Source: Neoscytalidium dimidiatum
Lineage: Eukaryota > Ascomycota > Dothideomycetes > Botryosphaeriales > Botryosphaeriaceae
Direction of reading: 5' to 3'
Assembly: GCA_037367355.1 (NCBI GenBank)
Contig: CM074704.1
Span: 186,001-250,000 of the forward strand
Length of the DNA stretch: 64,000 bases
Shown in pieces: positions 11,149 through 21,700 of this stretch; position 1 is the first letter of the stretch, and the number at the start of each line of letters is the position of its first letter. Position numbers and translations under genes: made by a program. The notes under the pieces were generated by a model, which ran no database searches, was not told the DNA's origin, and saw only the letters and a list, made by a program, of their open reading frames with translations.

Positions 11149-12360
11149 TCAGAGTCTTTGAAAATGTCAAACGTGGACTGAACAGTTCTGGAGGATCCAC
11201 AGGAGTGGGAAATAGATATTGCACGTCGTCCCAGAGATACACTTCGCAGTCGGACTTTTACCGTTCGTATTGCGAGTACTTCACAGGTTTATCGGACAAC
11301 GAGAGCATCTGAATGGAGGATGAATTACTTCAACAACTCATTCTTCGCTTCTCTTCTATTCTCCTTCTTCTGTATTGCCGTCGAGCATATGCAGTATAGC
11401 TTCCTTATCCTTTGCACACCGTGGCAGCCCGAGGGATTCCTCCATAGCTAAAGAGAGCAGATATGGACATTTAAGCCGAGATTAAACTTTCGTTGTTAGT
11501 CTAAGTGACCAATAGCCCTCTCACTTCCGTCCATCGAGTGTGACTAGGGATCCTTGCATGCACCACATCTACGCCACGGAATGCTGCGTTTACCTCAGGA
11601 GTTGGGTTATCAACAAATTACCACTATCCCTATTGCGCAGAATAGAAACAGGGCTTCATATCCCTAATTCCATAAACCGAAGTAATTTAATTCACTTGAC
11701 ATTGTTCAAAATAGGCTTCGATACAATGCTGCAAGTATATCACACGGTCTTAGGTCCCTCGTGCTTCTCGGCCCGCCGAGCAAAATCGCCGACAAGAAAT
11801 GAAGCTGAAAGGCTCAGAATGACAGCCAGCGGAACAACCCAAGATCTTTGCGCAGTGTGGTTCCATGAAATACTGGATTTGGATCTTTATTTATATCATG
11901 CCACACTTTACCACTGGCCGTTTCTAAAGTCATTCGTTCCATGTCTCTTGTATCTAGTACACTAAGTAGGCAATGCAAAACAGACCTTAATGGATGCATT
12001 CTACAGGTGTGGCTCAAGATAGATATGGCATTAGTGAAGCGTGGTAACGAATAAATCTTTATGATTTATCTATTTGAAGTTCTGAGAAAGATACACAAAT
12101 TTCTTAAAAAAAATTTGATATCGCGGAAAATAAAAAAAAATAAAAGGAAAGGGAGGGGGAACCAGAAATGCGAACGTGTGAAAGCACGCCAGGACAGGGA
12201 TAAGGGGAATGGAAAGAAATACAAATTCATCTCATCTGACACATGGATCTGTATTCACCGTGAAACTTCCCCAAACGCAAGTTCTCGCGGAATCAGTGGA
12301 CGGAAAATTAGATATTTCCCGCAATATCCATAGAGCCAGGTTCTCCTTTCACTGTATAGC
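11149..12360. other. Intergenic, AT-rich 3' part
   Basis: A 141-codon open frame (11540-11965 +) has no recognisable domain, signal peptide or splice sites and is not called. 12060-12190 is A-rich. RIP is not evident because CpA and TpG are common. Confidence 0.4.
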
Positions 12361-12847
12361 CTACTCAACGCCGAACAAGTTCAACTTTTCCATCACTTCC
12401 TCAACTACATTCATTCTGCCGCCACAATCAAACCACACAGCTCCTATCAGAGCCTCGACCGTCGAGGCAAGTGTCTCCCGAGGAGCATTCCCGTTCTGGC
12501 ACGGGCTTTTCTTTATCAAGTCCGGGACGTGGGCCTTAGACGCCTGGAAGCCAAGGGCAGCATTTGAAGCTGTCTTCCTGAGGTCGTGGTCTCCGTCCAC
12601 TTCAGATGTGATCAGCCTCGGAGTTGATTCTTGTTGGAATAGTTTATACCTGTATCGGTACCCGTCCGATACCATCTTGGATTACCAATTGGAGCACGGC
12701 ATCTCCGACAAGCGCAAGGCGCTTGTTTCCCCTAGGGTCTCCCTCGATTTTTGGGTCAGACACACTTGCCCCTGCCGCAAGAAGAGCTTCCTCCCTGAGG
12801 CTTGGGTTGGTGAACTGGTAGCCGATTGTCTCTTCAATGTTTCTCAT
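12361..12847 (-). CDS. Short single-domain RNase III-like protein, 137 aa
   Basis: ATG at 12847. Exon 1 is 12847-12673 and exon 2 12599-12361, with a 73-nt intron 12600-12672 (GTATCG...CTGAAG) that keeps phase. The protein starts MRNIEETIGYQFTNPSLREEALL, the usual RNase III helix 1-2, and carries the signature region NKRLALVGDAVLQLVI and the second box LASTVEALIGAVWFD. Compared with bacterial RNase III (NERLEFLGDSIL and the DxxEA box), the first two Glu are Lys and Ala and the Asp of the second box is Ser. One Asp and one Glu remain. There is no dsRNA-binding domain. Small RNase III-like proteins of this kind occur widely in Pezizomycotina; their role is not known to me. Cleavage activity is doubtful. 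Confidence 0.8.
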
Positions 12848-13556
12848 ATTGTTTTGGACGGACGCGCAGACAGCTGTAATAGAATTATCTGGATAGTAGG
12901 GACACAGAAAAGTTTTGCCGAAACTGGACTTCGTACGTGATGAGCATATATAATATACACAGTTTAAATCCTGGCCTTGTTATCATTCCATTCTGACGGA
13001 TTTTAAGCAGGGGTCTCCATTCTTAACATCCCCCATCGTATCCCATGAGATATTATGATAAAGGACCGTTGTCCCGTCTGCATTTTCATGAGTTGTCTCC
13101 GATCGCTCCAATAATCAATCGATTACGCACGAGGGAAACATCACTGGGTTCTGAGCACTTGAATACTGATAGGCTGAATTAATTTCGCTCTTGGAGTGAC
13201 TCTAGTTCTGTTGAATTCACACTTTTATTGCGTTGCAGTGGCCGTGTTCAGTAAGAATCCAAACCACATTTGTTTTCAAAACCGAATCAATCTCAGCTCA
13301 AACACCGCTTCGGTAAGTTCAAGGCTCCAGTGAAGATGTCACGTTCCTCCGTTGCTCAACCCGCGCGAGGCAGGAACCAAAACCCATGCATGCTGTGATG
13401 GTCAAAAGAGAAAACGAATGAGTGATTTATGTTTCAATTTCTCAGCGCCGTCTGTGAAGAAACCTACGTATGAGTACACTGTTCTCGCAAAAATGAAGCT
13501 TGATCAAAGCGATATCAAGACATCCAATACCAACCACGTCCACCCAACACGATAGA
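12848..13556. other. Intergenic
   Basis: Upstream region of the RNase III-like gene and 3' flank of the IFI6/27-like gene. No supported gene. A short frame starting near 13335 stops after about 20 codons. Confidence 0.4.
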
Positions 13557-14021
13557 TCATAGATCCTGAGGCCCCGTATCCAATGACCCATCCTCGTTGT
13601 CTCCATCTGAATCATCGCCATCGAATATCATGGCGATGCCGGCTGTTGCACCGGCGCGCGCCGCGGCACCCACGAAAGCGGCGCCATAGCCTCCCATTGC
13701 GGCGCTCTGTAGAGTGGAGAACACTCCGCCTGCCGCTAACGGAGACAACATTGAGTGCAGAGACGCCGCCATCGATCCTAAAACATAGCCAGTTCGCAAG
13801 GCTGTTCTGTGGCAAGGCAGTGGCAGGTATTAAGGGGGTTTACCTGCAGCTGGGCCAAGAGGCGTAAAGCCCAAGGCCATCAGGAAGGGTGCGGTGAAAA
13901 GCGCCGGGGCGATGACGACGGCAGTGTTCATGGCGCACATGGCCGTCTTGTACGGATGCTCCCGGATCCAGTTGATGGATCTCGTGATAGCCTCCTTGAT
14001 TTTGGTGACAATCTGCCCCAT
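13557..14021 (-). CDS. IFI6/IFI27-like (ISG12 family) membrane protein, ~132 aa
   Basis: Two exons, 14021-13844 and 13777-13557, flank a 66-nt intron (GTAAAC...TTTTAG, 13778-13843). The first in-frame ATG gives MGQIVTKIKEAITRSINW, an amphipathic lead, followed by hydrophobic stretches (AMNTAVVIAPALFTAPFLMALGF) and a Gly/Ala-rich segment (GPAAGSMAASLHSM, then LAAGGVFSTLQSAAMGG) typical of the ISG12/IFI6-27 family. The tail is acidic (DGDDSDGDNEDGSLDTG). Family members are small proteins of mitochondria or other membranes with roles in apoptosis in animals; fungal members are uncharacterised as far as I know. The frame is open upstream to a GTG at 14057, so an extra 5' exon is possible. Confidence 0.75.
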
Positions 14022-15977
14022 CTGATGTTGAAGCTCCAGATTAGTTATATTTGACACTGATGCATTGGAAATATATCTTACTCTAGTTTGTTTTTACACA
14101 GACGAGGGAGAGCAGTCAGACAAGCATGAGTAGTCAGACGAGTGAAAGGAGGATGTAACGCTCAGCCGAGGGATCGAATGTATGTTTGGAGGAAGAAGAA
14201 TAGCTGCATGTTCTACTTTGTCGGAGGATTGCAAGGTATTTGAATTCAACTAAGTCGATCTCGGGATGGAGTCTGTGGCTGGACATCGTAGAGCTGATGG
14301 ATCAAGATAGTGTGCTACGGTACGAACTAAGATAACGCCCTTGCCAGTGGCCGCGTTCCAGCCTGACCGTGTTTATTCCGGAACATTGTCAAACGACTTA
14401 TCGTAAGGATATATGTCAATGATAGTACTCAGTTTTCTCCTTACTGATCACTCGATTTTGTGCCCCCATTGACGTTCTAACAAAGGATGGGTAATTCTCA
14501 ACTTCTACCAATTACAACCTTTGTGTCCATAGTTGTTAGGGCCTTCCGAACGCAGAGAAGGTATGAAAGCCGGGCAACGTTGCATCCGAATTTACCGTCA
14601 ACTGCGATCACATCCCTCCGGCAAGGAATCCTCAACTAAACGAGTCGTAGCCACTATCAAGATGGTGAGCGCCGCGCTCGAGACACAGTTAGCTTGGGAG
14701 CTCGTAGCTCTACTGAAAATACATGTACTCTCTCAAAAATGCTGCGCAATATGATACTAGAGACCTTTCTGGAGAGCATGGTGTCCTAAACTGTTGTAAA
14801 GCCAGAAGTAAGCTGGGCGCGCGTCCTCGGGATTTCATGCGATGCAAACTAGTTTCGGTTCATAGTGGAAAACTTCTCGACTGCTCGTGCAATGTGCCTT
14901 GCAGGAAATTGATCAGGCTCATGCACCAGGGCGAGCGCGCAGCTGTGCTATTCGCTTGGAATGCTGTTCCTACTGACTCTATCGGCTTGGCGTCGACCTC
15001 CTCGACGTGGAATTCATCGTCCAGGCGGTCCATGACGCTTGTCCACATTAGGTGTAGTCCATCACCACTAGAACAAAACTTTCTGATTAGAGTCTGCAAG
15101 GAAAAATTCCGTTTCTCTGCGCAAGGCAAAGCGACGCGATGATACGTACTACTCGTACGAGCGATGATTCACTAAGGACCGTGGAATGAGAAGACAATAG
15201 CACCATGGAACGGCAGAGGGTCTGCGCTGTCATTGATGCTTCGCACGCTGCCCCGGGTTATTGCGATATTCCAGCTGCACAATCGCCGGGTTATGGCATA
15301 GCGACATCACGCCTGCAGTTAGCCCGGACCAGCCTCACTAACTTTCTTTTTCTACGAGGCAAATGGTGCTTGAGCCATGCCAGTAAGATTTCTTATGAAC
15401 GATATTTGACAAAGATAATATCTTTTCGCAAACGTTCGGTGAACAGACCTGCATCAACATCTTCAAGACATCAGGCTACTTGGATACGGACGCAGCTTGG
15501 ATTAGTACGTAATTTGGCAAAGCGGCGGTCATTTGCAACACCTTCTGAAAGTATACAGCAGTTATCAGTAGAGCACCTATGTATCCAGTCTGGTTCATTG
15601 TCAGCATACCAGCGGAAAGTCGAAAAGGTGCCATGCCTGCGGGATGGCCTTTTGTTTCGAACTTCTCTGCTTTTGATATCACACAGCATTAACGGCTTAT
15701 CACCTTGTCCCTTGAAAGCTTTCTGTTCGCTGTTTGAATGCCATTTTGTACGCTGCCTTCTATAATCTGAGAATTTGGTGATGAAAGTACGGTTCGCGGA
15801 GAAGAGCATTCATATGAACTCAGATATATAATACTTTCCATTAGGGCTTTCCTGCTATATCGATGATTGAAAGCCGGAGTAACGCAACTGAATGTCGTCG
15901 CAGGCAGTTCGTTGCCACTATAGGAAAAGGGGATGAGAGCATTCTAATACATAACCAAGATATCACTGAGCCCCACC
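14022..15977. other. Long intergenic region with possible small membrane-protein remnant
   Basis: No confident gene in about 2 kb. On the minus strand, 15476-15760 encodes PFRLSAGMLTMNQTGYIG and a hydrophobic helix (ALLITAVYF) with plausible codon order. The joins needed to give it a start require introns of 34-37 nt, below the usual size, so it may be a relic. Other open frames (14533-14754 +, 14860-15129 -, 15205-15765 +) show nothing recognisable. Confidence 0.35.
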
Positions 15978-17276
15978 TCAAGCAAAACTCTCATTCAAAT
16001 TCTTTGTAAACAGAGAGCTCGTCTTCAGAGTCTCCCAGTTTCCTGTCTGCTTCAACGTCTCAACCGTCACTCTCACCGTCTCGGCACCCCGCGGCCACAT
16101 TTCCTCCTCATACCTTTTCACAGCCTCCCACAGCTCACTCGCGGTTTTGGCCGTCATAGCTTCCATCTCTCCCACAAGGCTTCGAACGTCTTGAATTGAA
16201 CTCCCCAAGCCAGAGCCACGGTCTGGACTAGTATCAGCCAACGGTACTAATTCTGTAATCCATGTTGCCAGTTGTACGGATTCAGTGCCCCTTCCGACTC
16301 CCCAACATAAAAGAAAAGAGATAAATAAACTCACGTAGGGGCATCGGATGCGCGGCATCACCCATCAATGTGACTTTAACCCTAGCTTCGTGCTCGTCCC
16401 AACGTTGGGTCTGCCTGTAGCTGATGAGGCTGGCGTGAGCAGGCAGCGACCCGTCGTCGGCAAGGCTCAACGCGATGCCACACCACGGTTCGACCCACCC
16501 GTCCGTGCTCATGCGATGCTTGATGTGACGGATGATGACCTTGCTTCTCTCGACGTCGTCGTGGAGGTCCCTGAAGGGGTTGTGTGGCGGCTCTTGCGGG
16601 GAGAAGTACCCGACAATGGAGCCCCAGTCGGCGGGGTTTGGCCTATCGTAGGCGTTGTGGCCTGGGGCGTGCGTATTCGCGTCAGTGGACTGCGTCTATC
16701 TACAAAGGCGCTACTCTTGCCTTTCGTCTCCCTCTCCCGCTCTATCTTAGGGCTCAGTTCTGACAAAGAAAGAAAGCTAAAAAGGCGAGAAGGACGCAGG
16801 ATGAGAGCAAGAGTGTTCTAGCTTAGAAAACAATGAAGAAAAACAAATACGATGGGAAGGACATCTTGATGAAGACTGTCCACCAACCCAGAACAAACTG
16901 TTGTTCGGATGAAAGAGCACGCAGACCCGGAAGTGGTGTTTCTGAAATTCGCGAATCAACTCGACCGGCAACTTTGTAACTGCAATGGCCATAAGCATTG
17001 GGGCGAGAGTCACCGCAGCCCTTTCTGGGCCGAAGAGCTGCTTGCGGACTTCCGAGTGCGCGCCGTCGTCGCCGATGAGGACATTGGCGGTCGCGGTGCT
17101 GCCGTCTGCGAAGGCGGCTACGACGCTTCCGCAAGACGTAATGTTGAACAGGCCTCTACCACTAGGCTTCGAAGTCACCTAGCAGGTTCAGGGTTGTCGA
17201 AGGGTTTACCTTGGAGCGAGCAGCGTTAAGATCTCGTTCCGACATGGCCGCCTTCCAGCTCCCTTTAGACACTATG
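15978..17276 (-). pseudogene. FAD-dependent monooxygenase, 5' end missing at the transposon edge
   Basis: Minus-strand pieces carry two class A flavoprotein monooxygenase motifs. The DG motif is in VLIGDDGAHSEVRKQLFGPE (about 17080-17020), and the GD motif in VTLMGDAAHPMPLR (about 16370-16330). Between them the frame is open (for example DWGSIVGYFSPQEPPHNPF). A GTGAGT donor follows the GD motif and the last exon ends at 15978. The N-terminal GxGxxG Rossmann motif, needed for FAD binding, is absent. Coding similarity runs only to about 17276, where the mariner element begins. The 165 bp beyond the transposon up to the next gene show no GxGxxG either. A 31-nt gap (17179-17209) would have to be spliced near the 5' end, unusually short. 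Best read as a truncated, non-functional gene whose 5' part was lost when or after the transposon inserted. Confidence 0.7.
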
Positions 17277-17278
17277 TA

Positions 17279-17308
17279 CAGTCGCCTATAGAAAGTCAGT
17301 GGACACCT
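17279..17308. repeat. Left terminal inverted repeat of the mariner element
   Basis: Its first 17 bases match the reverse complement of 24628-24644. Beyond the Gypsy insertion the right copy continues at 18484 leftwards, where it differs mainly by C-to-T and G-to-A changes. The left copy still contains CpA and TpG (CAGTGGACACC) and so escaped RIP. Confidence 0.8.
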
Positions 17309-18488
17309 AGTCAATGCGCTATTCTAATTTAACTACCCTGTTGACTTCTAGTCCTCTTCTTTTAATAAATAGTTACTCTATTATCTTATAACTTATATTA
17401 GATATTAGAGAAATAGTAAGAGAATTAAATTAACTAGTAACTAGCCTAGTATCTAGTTAGTCTACTCTTTATTTAAATAACTATTAAAAGACGCTTCTAC
17501 TAGTTCTTAATACTAGCTTAATAGTTACTAATAGTTAACTAGTTCTATTTCTACTTAATAATAGTCTCTATTTATTAAATAAACTTAATTTAGTAGCGCT
17601 TCTTTATTAGTTAACGCTTAATTATTATCTAAAGATTTTTAATTAGATTTAAATTAGAACTTTATAATAGCTAGTTTAAATATTAAATAAGTAGTAACTT
17701 TTTATATTTAATAGTCGTCTTAAAGATATATATATAATATCTATTATTTATTTAAACTATATTTTTATATTTATTAACTAGTTTCTTTTAAAAAGAAAAT
17801 ATATATTAATTAAAAATTAACTTAATATAGACTTATAAATTTATTTTTTAACTATTTTTAAAAATTATTAGTAGATTCTTCTTATATATTAATATAGTAG
17901 CCTAAATAGATATTAAACTATAGTCTAATTTAAAAGATAGCTTATAGTACTTCTTTTAATATATTTTATTAACTAGCTATTAAATCTACTTAGTAAACTA
18001 GTTTAAACTAGTCTTAAATATAGCTTTATTTAATTAAATAATTAATTATAAATTCTTAGATTCTAAATTAAGTATTTTATAAGCGAAATTAAATTGTTTT
18101 TTTTATTATTTTAGATTAATAAATAGCTTAGTTTTTATTTTATAAGCTAGTAGTCTAGCTTTATTAAGATATTTTTAAATTATATTAGTATAAAGTTAAT
18201 AACTAAGTTTATCTAAAATTTATAAATACTTTACTAAATTAAAGAAATTTTTAATTATATATTAAATAAAATAATATTTAGTATATTTATTAAATTTTAG
18301 TAGATATCTAGTTTACTTTAAAAAAACTAAATAGTAGAAGAAGTTATAAAAAAGTACTCTTTTTAATTAGTCTTTCGCTTAATAGTTATTTATAGAGAAG
18401 TTATTAACTAGTTTTTAAGTAACTAGTAACTAAAAGTAGGTTAATAGTTAAGCGAGAGCACGTATTCGCTTAAGTATCTAATAACTTT

Positions 18489-18721
18489 TATAAAATAGCT
18501 TAAACTAAAAGAATAGTATTACTATTAAGAAGAAATCTAAGTATAAAGAGAAAAAGAAGAGAAGATAATAGAGAGGTAGATAGATAGATATATCTAGCTA
18601 CCTCGGCGCTACTATAACTAAGCCTACGGAATAATATTATTCCGGTTTCTATCTAACCTACGGAGCTACTAGATACTTACCCGGCGGCCTAATCTACTAT
18701 CTAAGCCTTAAGGGCCTAATA
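18489..18721 (-). repeat. 3' LTR of the Gypsy element (fully RIP-mutated copy)
   Basis: 233 bp, aligning end to end with 24395-24627. In the outer half nearly every difference is TpG-to-TpA, CpA-to-TpA or a CpG change. Compare AATAATATTATTCC here with AACAACGTTGTTCC in the right copy. Confidence 0.88.
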
Positions 18722-21700
18722 CTATCCCCTCCTCCTTTAAGCGAGGTCCTTCGAGCTCCGAGAGAAAAAAATCTAGCGGGGGTCCTACCTCGGAGTACTA
18801 GGCGTAGTATTCTCTAATCTTATCCGGGGCGTTCTTAAAGTTAGTCTAGGGCTAGAGAGGCGGAGCGGCGTTCTAGTCGTTCTAACCTAGCGTATAGATA
18901 GCTCTATAGATACGGTTTTTAGCTAATCCGCCGTAGCTAACTATCTCTAGTACTTTCTATTCTTCGTATAGCGTATCTTTATCGTCGTTCTAGATTAGGA
19001 CTACGGGGCCTAGTTCTTATACTTAGCCCGGGTAGAGGTTATCTAGGGCGAGATAAAGCTTCTAAGGATAGAAGATATTAAAGAGACCCTTATTTTATAT
19101 ATATTCTAGAAGCGCGATTTCGTAGGCTTTATTATCGATAACCCGGATAATTTCGTAGGGCCCTATACTCTTAGGTCTAAGGGACTTCGTTTCTCTATTT
19201 AGGTTAAAGTATCTAGCGTCTATAAAGACCTTATCGCCGAGTTTAAAGACTAGGTAAGGTTATCGGAGCTTATTAGCGTAGCGTTCTTATTCTTTCTAGA
19301 CCTAATAGAGTTATTTCTAGAGAAACTCCCTTATAGCGTTATAGCGGTTTAAGAGACGGTCTACTCTAGTAACTTCCGCCGACTAAGGGCTTCCCGTGCT
19401 TTTAGATTCTAGACTAGTACGCGGATAGAAGCCGTTATCTACGAAGAAGGGGGAGACGCCGATAAATACGCTAATATAGATATTTACTATAAACTCCGCG
19501 TCTAGTAAGAAGTTAACCTAGTTATCTTAGATATAGTTAACGAATTTACGAAGATACTACTTAAAGGTTTTAACGCTACTCTTACTTTAGCCGTCTATCT
19601 CTAGATAGTATATAGTAGATATTTTAATCTTAACGCGGTATTTTTCTAGAATTCTTCTATATAGCTAGGAGTTTATAGCGCTTTCTCGGTCGAATAGAAT
19701 ACTAAGGGGGAAACTATAGATACTAAATACCCGGCGCTAGAGGGCTTTAGTAACTTCCTCTAACGTAAGAGAAGTTAGTAGCTCGTAGATTCTTTATTTA
19801 GTAAGGCGATTAGTTATAACTAGATAGTACTAGAACGTCTATTCTTTACGAAAATACGAAGTAAGCTTTTCGGCGAAGTCTATCGAGATATTAAGCTACT
19901 TCTACTAGAAAATCGGTAGAGGTTATAGAAGTCCTTATTTTTATTCCGAGTACGATTTATAGTGGCGGTAGTAAAAATAGTTCTTATAATAGACCGCTAT
20001 ATTATTATATATATTAGGCTACTAGTAGTATTTCTTAAGATAGTAATATATAGCCTTATAGCCTAGATAGCCTAATAGTTAGTTATCGTAGTAGCTCTTA
20101 AGAACTTATAGGCGGGTCTCTTTATTATCCGGGACTATAAGGCGATTCTTATAGTATAAGCGATAGTCTAAGACTCTAAGGTCGGCTATATTTAGTTTAT
20201 AGCCGTACTCTAAAAGATACGTAGATATACGGCGGAGTTTCTTATCTACTACGGCTATAAGGTCTTAGAGGTATTCGTCGCTCTCGTAGCCTAACTCTAG
20301 GGCCTTCTCGATTATATCTTACTTAGAGTCCTCTTCGGCTTCTTTAGAGATCTCGTTATCCGCGAAGAAGATAGAATTTAAAGCGATCTTTATATCTTCT
20401 TCGATATTATAGTCCTTAAGTATTTATTAGAACCTATATTATCTACGGGGGTCCTCTACTTCTTAGGAGAGGTTCTATAATCGGCGTATAAGGGAGTCCG
20501 GCTTTTCGCCTTACTTACCGGGGCGGTACGTAATAGTAAAGTTAAATACTAAGAGAAACTTAGCCTATCTTACTTATCTACTAGTTAGCTACTTAGTAGT
20601 TATATAGTACTAGAGGTTCTTATAGTTAGTAAGGACTTTAATTAGCTTCTCTAGCTCGGCGCCTATAAGCTTAGGCTCCTAGGTTTTAAAGAAACGAATA
20701 ATTACGAGGAGTTCCTTATCGTAGATTATATAGTTTATCTCGGCGGGGGATATCTTCTTAGAAAAGAAGGCGATAGGCTTTAGGACGTCTCCGTATATTT
20801 AGAAGAGTATACCGGCGGTAACGAAGTTAGAGGCGTTAGTCTTTACCTACGTTTTCTTTTTAGGGTCGTAGTAAGCTAAGATCGGAGTAGTAGTAAAGGC
20901 TTTTTTTAGCTCTTCGAAGGCGGACTACTTCTTATCCCCCTAGGAAAATAGTACGTACTTTATTTTTCTTTTACTAATTCTAGTCGTAAAGTATTCGCCT
21001 TTAGTAAGTTTCGTAAGCGGCCTAGATAGTTAGAAGAAGTAGCGGATAAAGCGGCGGTAGAAGTTAGCGAATCCTAGAAAGGCCTAAACGTCTTTTACTA
21101 ACGCGGGTACCTCTTAGTTTAAGATTACTTTAACTTTCTCGAGGTCTATCTAGATACCGTCGACTCCGATTATAAGGCCGAGGTATTTAATAGTTTTAAC
21201 GTTAAACTCGTATTTATCGATATCGAGCTATAGGCCTCTTTTCTTTAGTCTCGCGAGGACTTTATTAACGTATTCTATATATTTCTTCTCGTTCTCGCTA
21301 TAGACTAGCACGTTATTAAGGTAAGCCGTATAGAATTAGTCTAGATAGTCTAATACGGAGCTATTAATATAGCTTTAAAACGTAGCGGGTATATTATAGA
21401 GTTCGAAGAGTATAACTAAGTACTCGTATTATTCGAAGCGGGTATTAAAGAAGGTAAGGTATTTATAGCCCTCCTTAATACGGATCTTATTAAAGGCGGT
21501 AACGACGTCGAGTTTAGTAAAGATCTTAGCCTTATTTAGGCGGGTAAGGGTCTCGTTAATATTAGGGATCGGGTACCGGTTCTTTTCGGTAATTACGTTA
21601 AGGGCTCGGTAGTTAACGTATACTCTAAGGCCTCTAGAGGGTTTTCTAATAACGAGTATTAGAGTAGATACGTAGGAGGTACTAGAGCGGATCTAGCCTT

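Noticed and set aside
842..12847. T5orf172, exonuclease and RNase III genes as a linked RNA-defence system
   Set aside because: They are separated by unrelated genes, lie on different strands, and each family is common singly in fungi. Proximity alone does not support a system.
15205..15765. 186-codon plus-strand open frame
   Set aside because: No domain or splice context; the opposite strand has the more protein-like segment.
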